DNA of 64,000 nucleotides from Polytrichum commune. Its lineage: Eukaryota; Streptophyta; Polytrichopsida; Polytrichales; Polytrichaceae. The stretch lies in contig OX485808.1 of NCBI GenBank assembly GCA_950295325.1, positions 2,298,501 through 2,362,500 on the forward strand, given 5' to 3'. The notes beneath the pieces are model-generated. The model saw nothing but the letters and a program-made list of their open reading frames with translations, searched no databases and was not told the DNA's origin. Position 1 is the stretch's first letter. Each line of letters begins with the position of its first letter. Made by a program: the position numbers and the translations under genes. Positions 21,294 to 34,136 of the stretch are shown piece by piece.

Positions 21294-24089
21294 TATGGAG
21301 GTTTTTTTTCACATAGTGGCATTGTCAGGCTTTACAGGGAATGTCAGGGCAGCCGGATATTGGGGGTTAAAACACTCCCACTTGATTTTGCTTTGTTTAT
21401 TAGCAAGCCTCATTTATCGGGATTCTTCCTTTATAAGTCATGGTGTTACAGGGGTTTTGGAATGCACATTGCACAGTACAACATGATCGTCAATGAGAAT
21501 CCTCTTTATGTTTTAAGTAAGAGAAGGCCCTTGGAGGCTTGCCCTATTCTGAAAAGAAGAAGATTAATAAGAATGTTCTTGCTCTTCAATCGAGTCTATG
21601 CAATGGTTGATTCTGCACTGTCCTGCAATTCTTAACCTTATGTCTTGACTTTTTAGGTAAGAGGATGGATGTATAGTTTCCCCTATGTTAGACCCATATT
21701 TTAGTGCAAAACATCATACTTGTAAGCATGTGTGGTGGTAGTCATCATTTCTTTGTAGTCTAAAGTGATGTTTTAGGAGGCTTCATATTTGGCTCTGAAC
21801 TAATAAGCTTGTTCGTAAATAGCTCAAACTCATCCTTGGTGCTTGTTATAGTTATCCATCTCTTTGAGGGGGAGTAGTGGATTGTGGACTACACAACCCA
21901 CGAGATGTGAGAGTGATTGACACGCTATGGTAGCATTGAGACATCCACCTCTTCAACGGCTATTTTTATGAGACATAACTGGTCTGCTCATGGACAAGAA
22001 TAGAAGGCATTATGGGTGAATGTTCTTGCAATAGACATGAATGTTGCAAGAAATGCTCTCCACTTGTATGAGCAAGAAATGAGTGATTGATTATGAACTC
22101 CCTCATGTTTGGCTGAGCAAGAAATGTAGGCGTGCAATAGTCCATGCTTTTGTAGTGTCAACATTTCAAATATTGACAACCTCAAATTTGATTTCAAATA
22201 CATAATTTGCAAGATGAGGGTAGATGATACTGCAATAGAAATGATATATGCACCCACTCAAGGCATTTATGACGTCTACTTGGTTTGGTCATGGACGTTA
22301 ATAGCCTAAAGTTTGTAAGACCCCCTGTTGAAACATTACTCAACACGCACAATTTGTTCACTTCTATAATTTGGTGTGATTTCTTAAATTGGTGGCATTC
22401 TATGACTTCTCCACCTATATTCAACATTAGTGAAGCAAAATATGTGGATCATGCGATGAAAGTTTAAGAACAGATGTCGTGATCTACATAATAGAGTCTA
22501 TCCAAGGATTCAAATTCTATGATTTTGATTCATTAATGCTATCTTGTTAAACACCCACCTTGTAGTGTTGGGTCTCCACCACTATTACCAAGGTGAAGGA
22601 AGTCTAGTAATAGGTGCCCATACATAATTAGTTTCAAAATACAAACTTTTCCAAAGTTGACGTGCACTTTGCAAGACTAGAAATTGAGTTAGCCTTCAAA
22701 AAAAAACCTTCACATGTGAATGTGCCATTTTCACGAAATTCAATACTATGTTTTGGATAATGTTGGTTGGGGGCCAACTCAAAGAGGTGGGTGTCTAGCC
22801 TTGGCCCCACTTGTAGTGCCCTTAAAGAAATCCCCATCTCACATTGGAGCCCGTATGGATGAAATGCATAACATTATCAAGTAGTGTAAGTTTGTTCACA
22901 TGGGCCCTTAGAATATAACCATGGGATGCCCCAAGGTAGATGAGGCTAATTTGGTTAACTTCCTTAATTAGACACCTATTTTTGGCTCTTAATTGATAGT
23001 ACAATCGCTTTAATTCAGTGGGTGAGTAATACATGGTGATTTAGCCGCCACCTTGATGATATCTAGGATAGATACCTTCACAAAGGCCAAACTACAGTTA
23101 CCATCCTCAATAATTAGGAGTGCTATTCACCGAGTTATGACACATTTGATTTTGTGCCCGAGGTGGGCAAATTAGGAGGCAACATGTGGCTATGAGGTGC
23201 CGACCAACTTGTATAGTGGGTATTCTATAAAGAAAATCAATTCGGCAACAATTTATCTTACATGTGACCACTTAGACACATGACACAACCAATATTGGCA
23301 TTCAATATTGGTTTTCATTGGCAAATGACCCATGTAGAATTTGCTACTGATGTTGTCCACTTACACAACATTGAACGATAAAAATGGCTCCCCCTATAAC
23401 ACCACATTGGGAAGTAGAGATTCTTTAATTCCAGAGCCTAGTTCAACACCTTCCTCAATCTCTGATTTTAGCGATTTCAAATTCTTTGGTCTTGATTCGC
23501 AATTGCTAACCTGCTCAACCTTCTAAAGGCTCGAACCCATCAGTTGGATGATTCCACAGAGTTGGAGGTGTCCACATTAACCTCATCTACCTTAAATATG
23601 AATATGCACTAGGTTGGGACATCCCATGGATAATATTATGAGGGCCCACATGAACGAATCCACACTGCTTAATAATGTTATGTGCTTTCTGCATGCATGA
23701 AAGAACACAGGTAAGTGCTCTCCACTTGGATGAGCGACCAGTTATGATATGTATTTCCCCTTGGAATGTTATCATGTGTCAATAAGGTTTCACCCATTTC
23801 CCCATTCGTCATCACTTATTTTTATCTTTAGGGTGGAAAATTTCTTCCTCTGTTTTGAATGCGGCATTCCCCTGTTTCACGACAATCTGTTCTGCATGCA
23901 GCAATTCCCTCGAAGAGTTTCTCCTCAATTGAACTCTTTGTAATGGTAATGCGTAGGTAGCCGCGAGAGATTAATGTCATTGTGTGTTTTTTTTTCCCCT
24001 CGTTTCAGAATTTCGTTCTCGTGTGCAGCATTTGGAGGTTGCAGTCCTGAGATTCCTTAGAAGGTTCATTTTGCTGAACTTCATCTACA
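21294..24089. other. Non-coding with a putative TIR element near 22,549-22,806
   Basis: No gene supported. The 22,760-22,806 end (AACTCAAAGAGGTGGGTGTCT) faces an approximate inverse near 22,545-22,590, resembling the element at 748-1670. The rest has only short frames. A gene promoter or 5' untranslated region presumably occupies the last few hundred bases before 24,090. Confidence 0.4.
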
Positions 24090-27000
24090 ATGCTGCAGTG
24101 GATGGGAGGTGCCCGAAGGAAACTGAATGCAGTAAGACTTTTGAGAAGTTTTGAATTCTGTATTCGTGTGTCTTATTGATGCAGGATAAGTAAATCGTGG
24201 TTGCATCTGTTTTCAATCCCTGTCCTTGTGCATTTGCTAACGTTTTGTGTTCACTTTGGAATGTGCATTGAAGACACGAGGCTCGAAATACAAGAGGTCA
24301 ACTTCTTCTATTTTTGTACTGCGAATCTTTTCAATATTTTCTAAAATATATGCATGCTCTGTTGCCTCACAGATCACGGCACCTTCTAATAATAGAAGAG
24401 CACAAGAACTAGAGAACATCAGAGTAGTAGTAGGTTAAGGCTCCTGGCTAAATCATTTCATTAAAGGCTCAGATCTTGACTCGTTTTTCTTCAAATTCAC
24501 TGCAATTCTCCTGTACAGACAGCAAGAGTTTTTTGAGACTCGCAAGGAATTAAAGCGACGAAGGGCTGAGGATGTGGAAGTACTTGAAAAAGTAAACAAT
24601 CTTGGAGACTGTCTGCAGCGAATCACTCCTCTTGGCGAATCCCTTGACATTCTCGGCCTTAGGAATCTCATTGCAACTACGGAGAATGCTAATGCTGAAC
24701 CGGCCTCTAATGGCGAGCTTGCTGAAATTCCTACAGCGCGCGAAAAAAGTTCCGAACCTCTCATATCTATATAGTGATAAGGCCTGCTCAGTTTTAGCAT
24801 TAAACGCATCAATTCCCGTGTTTAATCCCCTGAAAATCTAAACAATCTGGCTCTAAGAGATCACTGCTTTTAATCCATTTGGCAATTGAGTTAGCAATTT
24901 TGATATTTACGAACTAAACATGGTCGTCCTAAAATTGAAACCGACGTCCGGTAATTGTTACTTCCAGAAATCAATAACTCGCCATGCCTTCAATTCATTT
25001 CTCTCGGTTGCATGAACGATTCAGCGATAGGTTTCAACATATGATCGAATCTCATAAAAATTGATAAAAGTATGTAACGATTCTACAATTCCTCTTTATG
25101 TACAAGTCTACAGCTGGATTGAGCTCCAAGTCCGATGGTGTTGGAGTGTATGCATCTTCATCGGCACCGCAGGTAGACAGTGCTATCGCATCGGAATGGC
25201 AGGATGATGCGCCCGGTAAGTAGAAGTACGTTCATGAAATCTTGTTTTCTAAACGAACTCTCCAGCTAATTAAGGTCGCAATATCTGGTGTGAGTGCCAG
25301 GACAATATTTCAGTTATCCTGGATGCACCGCAGAATGTTCTTTTCGTCTATTGATTCAAACATGGAACGAGGATCTGAATACTCGTACATGTAAGAATTT
25401 CTTTGACAGTCGCTCAGAAATGATTTTCTAGTCGTGTCAATTGTGACACAGATGCAGTGCAAGAGCACAAGACTAACGATTCGCACTTGAAGCAAGTCCC
25501 TCCAATGCGAGCCAAGGCGTGAGTACGGATTTCTTATTTTGACTCCATGTGCAAGACCAAATCACTCGTTGACTATTCGATGCACATAGATTGGAATTAT
25601 TGATAATCGTGACCTGCGACAGTGCAAGCACTAAAAGGATCACGCAAGGAGGTGCAGCTAATGGGAGAAAGACTCCAGAAAAGGTTGATCATCTTTCTTT
25701 GCTGGAGAAGAAACAGCTACCTATTCACGTTGTCAATCGTCAAACGAAGAAAGTATCACCACTTGAGCCTGCACGTGCGATCACAAACAGCCCTACCTCA
25801 TCATATAAATATTATATACTGAATCGGAGAGACAGAATTATGACCTGCTAGTCTTTGCCATGCTGCTGTCTTTGCATAAGTGTTCAGCCTGAGAATATGA
25901 GGTCACCTACCTATTCCTTGGACGGGCCTACTACTTCGTATAGTAGACCTAGAGACACGAGGAAATCAGTTTATATTTGCATGTCTATTTTCATCTCTAT
26001 CAATAGAAGTTATTAGTAAGTTTTGTCCTAATGAATTTATAAAGAGTTGATTTATGTTATCTCTACGCAAAAACATCCTTGTAAAGTGTACAATAATTTC
26101 TAGTCTGGATGTCCACTTACATTCAGTCTTTTCGCAGGGAAGAAACTCCTAGACATGTTCAGTGATGACACAAAGGGTGGGGAACGAAGATCACCTTCGA
26201 AATACGCAATCTTTACAATCGATGGTAATTCTGACAATCTTTCCAAGAACTGACTTACTTGAATATGCTCGTGAACGATCAATGCTCTGGGAAAGCATGA
26301 ATCAAAGACCATGCATAAACAGGAACAGACAGCATTCCAAGGATCAGCACAAACCATACTTGAATACCCATTTACATACAGAGAATACTCGTAAGTAAAT
26401 GATTTAGGTACTACGTACACTTGCAACTGCTTCCATACATGTCCTGTGCAGATATTAGCGGGATAGACAGGAATACCCCCAACCACGCAATTAGGAACGC
26501 ATGCAACGGGATATCGCCCGACAGGTGACGAAATGTTTGCCCCATAATGGTTGTGGAATTTTACAAAACTATCACACTGTCGCATGGTGTTAAATTATAG
26601 ACTGCGAGCAATTTCTTCGAATGCCTATTGTGCCGGAGGATTATCAAAGGCAAAGGTTGTCTATACGTGTTGGTACTCTTGTGGCTGAGATTGGCTGTGG
26701 AGTAAACGAGTATACGTAGTATTTCGGACTGCTTATATTCAGAACTCTAATATTCACTTGCAGCAAAATACTTCGTACATACACTTGGAAACTGGAAGTT
26801 CTGTTTACATCTATGGAATGACATTCTCCTCACTCAAGAATTCGTGATGGAACAGTGTCAAAGATCGCCGACAAACCTTCACGCCATCGCTGCAAACAAG
26901 AGCAGAGGCTGGACAAGTAGAGAGGTTTCGGGATCCTCGTCACGAGCTGAATTTAGATACCTCCGACCTCTTAAACAAATTTGTTCTCTCTCGCAAACAG

Positions 27001-30000
27001 CTGGTGAATCAAGCAGGCATTGAATGCGAGGTGATAACTTCTCACACGGCTCCGTATACTTACTTCGCCAATTTAGTCTTTATGGATAAATAAATCTGTT
27101 ATCACAGTCTAAAAATACGAATCTTGGTCATTACTGGTTATCAGATATGAAAATGAGTTTAGGTCATTGATCAAGATAACAGGTGACGTATCTTGTCTTA
27201 TAATTTAGGTCAAGCAGAAGGGTATAGCAGGTAGACAGTTATCCACTCAAACTTCATATGCAAGTAGCGCATCCTGCTCTGGTGCGTGCCGAAGCTTATT
27301 CGGTTTCATGAGTAATATGTGCAGAACCAAAAGAAAAGAAAATCGATTCTCCCTCAGCACCAGCAGGAGTTCAAAAGAACCATGAAGGATTCCACATTCT
27401 GTGCTCGGTCACTCTTTGGTCCTTCCAGCTCAAATGACAACCAGCCTCCACACTTTGACTTCACTGATCATGATTTCATTCAACCTAGTCGTAAAGTAAA
27501 GCAGGAACCATTCTCACCTGATTTGGAGGGGGATTGGGAGGCCGATCCACCAGCTTGGACTGTGGAGGAGAAAATTCCAGTGTTTGAACGAAATGCAGGT
27601 GGACTTCAACTTGGGGCTGAGAAATGGAGCATTTCTCACAATGCATGGGAAGTCCCAGACGTTGTATTCAATCTGAGAAATGAACTCCCGGGACCAACCC
27701 ATGTCTTCCTTTCCGAGAAACAGCTGAAGAATGATAACCTTGAAGACAAGGGTTGCAACAAGTTCTCTAAGGTAAATCTGGAAAAGACAGAGTTGTCGGA
27801 GAATATTGCTGGAGGATATTTTCCAAGTTTTGAGACAGACGAATATTCTCCAACAAAGTTTGAAGATGTGGTGTTGTCACCACACCTCGGTGTTGAGAAA
27901 ATACACCACAAATCGGCTTCTTCCCAGCTTGATAACGGGGTTGACTATTATAATCCGGGACTGTTGAAAACAAAACCATCGACTGTCGTGGACGACTATG
28001 CTGACTGGAACGCCAATGAAGACATGGCATATCGAATTGGTTACCAGTGGACATGCGATCCTCTTTTGTCAACGAGTACTACGCTCTTTCAGGTAAATTA
28101 TTATGTTCCTTTGAGGGGCTTCTGCAGAAATGTACGGAATACACTTACATCATATAAGTACGTCGTTTCGAAAAGAAGCCACTTCAGGAAGGATCAATAA
28201 TGTCTGCGCCGTCCTTGGAGGTGTCCCATTCTGTCTTTGTTTAAACGTATGTTCTTCGTCATTAAGGAACATATTGTAAGGTTCACATAAGTAAGTAGCC
28301 AAGAGTCACTGCTAGAGAAGTATTGATAGCATCAAAGTGGCATATAAGCTGCTTCATGCAGCCGCATGAAGATCCTCGTAAAATGCAGCTACTTCTAAGA
28401 ACCGTTGAATAGAAAGTAATATTCAGAATCTAGTCTGTGGCCTCAGCACACATTGAAATAGCGACTACTATGGAGTAGGTCTCTGAACCATTGCTAGTAA
28501 TGAGCATTGTACTGTTGCACCATTCCTCACATGGATATCCCACAAAGACTACATCTGAAGTAAAACCAAAATGTGGAAGCCTCGTCTGTCACCAACCAGT
28601 GCTTGAACTTTGAGGCGCCATAACATTAGCCGTTCAGCGCATGAGTCCACGTCAAAGAGTTTATCCAGTCTAGAGACCCTTCTTTTATTGTCGTTTTAAA
28701 ACTGCTGTTATAAACAATTTAGTGATTGTCAATGAGACTATCAGTCCTCGTAGATGACTTCATTCTTTATGATCAAGTCTTGCAACCACTACTGGATGTT
28801 GTAGGACTTGGACGAAATTGGTCATACTGGAGGCTTACTCCAGATGCGTTGTGACCCTGATGAATCTTATTCCTGGCCTCTTACGGAAGCTGAAGAGAAA
28901 TCTGGTGATTTTCCCGAAGTCGGTTCCAAACAAGGATGTCGATTGAAATCGTAAGGAGATTCTTAACATTCTCAAGTTCAGGGGAAATATAGTACAGATG
29001 GGGTACAGAGACTTCTTCACCTTCATAGCTGAATGATATGGCGTACGTCAGTAACTGACTCTTCATTACTTACAGAGTACCCTCAGCAAATCAGGCTTGT
29101 CTATTCAAGAGTGACTTCTCTTCTCCTAATCAGCATAATGATTTATTTTGCTCCTTTTTTTGTGTGTATCTATTAATGCTCCCATACTATTTCGCACATG
29201 ACATCAATACCTCAAAACTTGGGGATGACTTTAACTAGAGTTGAAGTATTTCAAATTGAGCATTACGTTCTGCTGCTAATCTTATTTTTATCGTGGTATC
29301 TTTAGGCCTGACTTTCTCGGTACTGAAGACAATGTGACTCAAGGTAATGCAAATTCTCAAATAGAATATGGTAGAGGACTTCTTGCTATTTGTAAATATT
29401 TTCTAAAATATTCAAGATGTTTTGTGGGTGTAATCATACCACCTCCCCTGCACAGCTTGTAAATTGTTGTGCAGTTCATGGCATATTAGTTGTTATGAAC
29501 GTGTGTAAAGTAGGCTGATTGACGCAGATAGAAATGGAGTCTCCTGTAGAGAGCTTCTCTGCATTTACAGATCCCGAGGTGAAGTCTCTTTCCTCTGCAC
29601 ACACCAACGCAGAGGGTCTTGACTGACTAGAGCTAATGAACCAAGTAAAGCGACTATAACATTCACATTCAAAAGACTGATCACGTGACACTTTTGCAGA
29701 ACTGGATCCATCAACCCAAACAAATGGGTTGAGTGCAGATGAAGCGATCTTTGATGACCTTGAACCATCTGTACCATCTCTTGTTAATTGCAACAAGGAC
29801 TTCATAATTGTTTGTTTTCCCACAAATGAGGATTCTGCAACTTCGGGGCATCTTATTGACCACCAGTACAGAAAGGAATCTGTATATCCTCTGCAAGGTT
29901 TAGGCAATGTGGGGTCACTTGCTGGCATGGAACATGACAAAACAGTGTTTCCCACTACAGCACCATTCACTGGGTAACGTCTCATGCTCCTGTTGCTTTT

Positions 30001-32952
30001 ACTCAGTAGTTTAAAAGCACCTTCATAGGTATTAGTCCACCTTATGTGAATGGAGCTAAGGTCTTACAGAAAAAGAATTTCTAATGTTATGCTATCCAGT
30101 ATGGACTATTTTTAGATTCATATGATGTCTAATGCACCAGAAATGTAACCATGCTCAACGTTTTTGGTGTGAGATTATTCAGACTATCCATCATCCATGA
30201 AGTTGGCAATCAGCAAAATAAGACGACAACAGGTGCATTATCACATTACAGATATAATGTCTGTCTCATATGCATTTTTGTGGAGTTGATCATCTCTGGG
30301 TGGCAGCTTAGAGGTTGAGGAATTCACTGCATAGCAATCTAGGACAGACTGCTAGTTATAGGACACATTTTACAGTTTGTATCTTATTGTAAAGGGCGTA
30401 CTCCTTTTTGTATCTAACTTTAACCAATGCTGAGTTACAGGTAGGGTGCATTGCAGAAAGGACACTAAGGGAGCTAATGAATCAACTTGCCACCTGAGCT
30501 TCACAAATGATTACCAAGAAATGCAAACAAACACTAAGGGAACTGATGAATTAAGTTGCCATTTGAGTTTTACAAACGATTATCAAGAAATGCAGACAGA
30601 CACTAAGGGAGCTGAAGAATCAACTTGCCTATTGAGCTTCACAAAAAATCACCAAGAAACTGAGGTAGACACTCAGGGAGCTGAAGAATCAACTTGCCAT
30701 TTAAGCTTCATGAATGATCGCCAAGAAACTCACATGGACTATCTGCAAGGTTTGAAACCTCCCGCTTCTCATAAGAATGATATGGACTTCATATCATGGG
30801 AGGTTAGGGATGTTCAGGAGCACAACTTTCATGGAGTTCCGGCAGCAAAGACCAGATCACCATCTGAGAACTTGTTGCCAAAACAGAGTGAGACCTACAA
30901 AGCTGGGCTGGAGCAGTTGAATACAGACATTGGCAGGGCAGAGCAATGCTCCTCCTCAAGTATCTGGTGTGATCAATCTGAATGGCAAAGAAGAGGTCTT
31001 TTTGGGGAAACCCATTGTGCACATACGTTCAATTCTTCAATAGGGCGAGTCAAGCGGAATACATTTTGTATAAGCAAAACCAAAGAGCAGTTGATACCTG
31101 AAAATTCACCTCAAGATTGCAATACATTCTGCAACGACGACACAGCTTCATGGTCTAGTCAGGAAGAATGTTCACCTCATCCACAAAGTGACAGTGTCCA
31201 ACATGTTCTCTACAAACTCCAGAGGCCGCTATACTCTTGCTCCAAGCAGGAAGATTTTTCACCAAACCAAATGAAGAGCGTCCAGACTGTTCTTATCAAA
31301 CTACAGCGACCAACATTATTCCAGAATGGGGAAAACACTTATGAAGCTTCAGTAGGCAAGCGGAATCTACGACAGCGACAGGCAAAATCATTTGGAACCC
31401 TTCAAGACAACGACTCCAAAACAGACCTGCAAAATCAACCCACATATGGACACAGAGGAATGTGAGATTATCATAACTGATATTGTTGTACCCATTCACA
31501 TTGTTCAGAGACATCTTGGACAGTTTCTTCACTTGAATCAATGGGACACAACTCAATTTGAGTTCAGATTTCTAGATGCTGAAGTGTGCTCCATGATTAA
31601 ACCTACATCTATAAGACCAAGTTGTTTTCTAATGCCAAAACACAGAAGTTTTACTGACAGTATCAGAAATGCATTTGCAGGTCGGTTGGACAACTCAATT
31701 CTATCAAAAGCAGAGAGTTCTTAGCACTGCAAAGTGGTAATTGACTGTAAACTCGAGTTATTACTGTTCACTTTCTTAGTTTCTTTGCTCAAAGTTTTCC
31801 ATTTAGTCCCAACATCCAAAATATAATCTGACATCGTGCACAAAGGTTCAAGTATTGGTGAAGCTACAAACTGAAGATTTAGGGCTGCTTCTAATTTTCA
31901 GGAATGCCAGAGATTTTCATATCTTTTGATGCGCCTGATTTTGACAGGTAACACACAGCATCTCCAAAGACAAACTTCAGTACCCCTTAGCCTGGCTTCA
32001 AATGAAGACATAAACATAGACAGGTTAGACAAAATCAACATTCGGAGAACTACGGAAGTCAGGTTAAACCTTGATGACATTGAAACGACAGCAGCTGCCA
32101 CGGAGGATCAGCCAACTCAAGGATTGAAGCAAATGACAAATTCTGATCTGGTTTCAAAACTACTGAAAGAGAAGCAGCCACCTCAGGTTTCTGTGACTCC
32201 AGCAAGGGCCGCAAGAGAAATCACAACAGTGCAGTCCAACACAGCACTTGTCTCCCCAAGACACTCACATAATATTCAAGCTCTTACTGCAGGTAAAATG
32301 CTTCTTCAAGGTGAAGTACAAAGCTTTTATTTCGCCAATCACATGCCCACATAAAGAACTGTAATATCTACACTAAATTCAAATAAGACAGATCCAATGG
32401 TTTGCCTAAAGAACAACATTCCTTATACAACTATTCATCACGACAGCTTACTTGCAGTAAGTTTAGTTTTAGTCTTTCAAGATGGTAAAGAACCCAGTTT
32501 CTATGTTTGCAAAGTTGCACAGTAGATCCGAATAGAGAAAGATCAAGCTAGCAAGCAAGCAAGCAAAAGCTAGAAACTAGAGGATCAAGCAAAACTTGTT
32601 TGGCGTTGTTAAGCCAGAGTGACTGTTTGGGGACCTTTCATGCTACAAACCTCAGTGAGTAAACCATCAGGTTTTGTCTGAAACAGGTGTACATGACAAT
32701 CCTCCCAAAAATTTCCAGGCCACTGGCAAGGAAACAGCCAAAAGGCCTTTGCAAGAATACCAACCCGGATCTCCCACTCAAGTTAATCTAAATACAGGTT
32801 TGGTTAATGTGCCCACTGGCAAGAATAAAGAACATGATGGACATGGTAAAACTGATCAAATCTGCAATAAGGCATACGTGGACATGCTGGAGAGCTACGT
32901 GGTTCAACTGAAACTTGAGAACAATCTTCTTAAAACTCCAGGAGATGTTTAA
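24090..32952 (+). CDS. Conserved plant protein of unknown function, many exons
   Basis: I do not recognise a named protein. The start (MLQWMGGARRKLNA, exon 24090-24131), followed by a tiny 23-base exon (24274-24296) and a basic helix (QQEFFETRKELKRRRAED, from 24519) ending in an SLDILGLRNL motif, resembles from memory the N-terminus of an uncharacterised plant family that opens with a WMGGxRRK block. Further exons with good splice sites: 25114-25215, 25452-25518, from 25623, 26138-26224, 27325-28092 (256 codons), 28805-28950, 29700-29973, from 30445 to about 31,457, 31948-32292, and 32687 to the stop at 32950-32952. The last exon ends in a possible coiled coil (VDMLESYVVQLKLENNLL). Phases agree across 24131/24274/24519, 25114/25452/25623, 27325/28805, 29700/30445 and 31948/32687. 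Other junctions are unresolved, so the full protein cannot be given. Composition is acidic and Ser-rich, probably largely disordered. It could be more than one gene. Confidence 0.55.
30461..30736 (+). repeat. Four tandem 69-bp coding repeats
   Basis: Inside an exon of the unknown gene, four in-frame units of 23 codons follow each other. Each starts (D/N)T(K/Q)G, continues (E/D/N)E(S/L)(T/S)C(H/L)LSF, then a polar QE(M/T) end. The first two units are more alike than the last two. The reading frame is kept in all four, which supports the exon being translated. Confidence 0.85.
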
Positions 32953-34136
32953 CTGCAGACAGATACTGGACTTATTGACTCTGATGAGGAACTAAAAAAT
33001 AGATAGTCCCATTAGACAATATCACATTTGCCAACTATAGATTATTACAATTGTAAGCTCTGATGCTAGTCTAATGCTGTAACTGAGACTGCAGTACGCT
33101 GCATTATTAACATGCCTTGAAATTAGGGTGAATGACTTACAATTTATGTGACGTCATCTATATACCTGAATACAAATTGCAGTTGAGAAATTTCTCCTTA
33201 TGTTTCTCCTTCAAGCATATGCGGATGCTTCAACATAGTTTCACAAACTGGTGCCACTTGAAAAGACGTCAATTATTATCAGAGAAAGGGCCAACAATAT
33301 TGTCAGTTGCTAAACTATGAACTATTGACTTTAGCAGTTGTGGTAAGCCATATCTAGAAACCTCTTTCTATATCCTGTTTCTCTAGTCTTCTCTAGAGGA
33401 GTTGTGGCTTTCGGTCTACTCATTATCCATGTTATGAGTGTATTTCAGTAAGACGGCAAAGTTTTTTGATAGCTACCTGACCAGGATATCAGAGAGAAGA
33501 TGCAAATTGGACCAGGTCAAATCTGTGATTGGAATTGAATTACAAGAGTTTTCCTCACCTAGATACAACTTCAGGTCAGTGTCTTCTGCGAGAGCCTCTG
33601 ATTTTTCATCTAACCAAGGTACAAGCAGATATGCTATCGAGAAAATTAATATACTGCCTAAATTGTTCTTGATAAAGTGGATAACCAGAATTTCTGCAAA
33701 ATAAACCTTGGATATCCCTCTGAAGCTGATCAGTGATGCCCACCTAATCTACAAAGTGAAGCAGATTAAGACCCGAGTTGGTAGAATCCAATATGTTCGG
33801 AAGACTCATTATAAGGCAGAAAACAGTAGAATTTTGTAGAAACTTGTTGCCTCAGGTTCTTTATCCACTCTGCTTTTCATAAAGATGGGTTTACTCACAA
33901 CGCTGGTGCATTGAGCAGATGTGAGGTAATCACGAAAGGGACCGAGACTGTGGCAAGCACGCTGCAGGAAGATGGCATCATTGTGCCATAAGACAGCCCA
34001 GTTTTCACCAGCTTTCTTCTGCACCGACCTTGCCTTTCATGTGTGTGCCCATTCCCCAGAGTGTAGATGGAGCCCAAAGTTGTCTGCGTGGCTCAGGTGA
34101 ACCAACCAGGGAGAAGTAAGATTTCCTTCGAATTAT
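32953..34136. other. 3' flank of unknown gene and RPC9 downstream region
   Basis: A plus-strand frame at 33438-33704 (about 85 codons) has no clear start, domain or splice context. I treat it as untranslated or decayed sequence. The two flanking genes converge here. Confidence 0.4.

Noticed and set aside
26100-26585. Minus-strand frame of 161 codons
   Set aside because: It lies antisense to plus-strand exons with good splice sites (26138-26224 and the one ending at 26390), has no domain and is interpreted as a shadow frame.
29476-29985. Minus-strand frame of 169 codons
   Set aside because: Antisense to the exon 29700-29973, which joins in phase with the repeat-bearing exon. No recognisable protein features.
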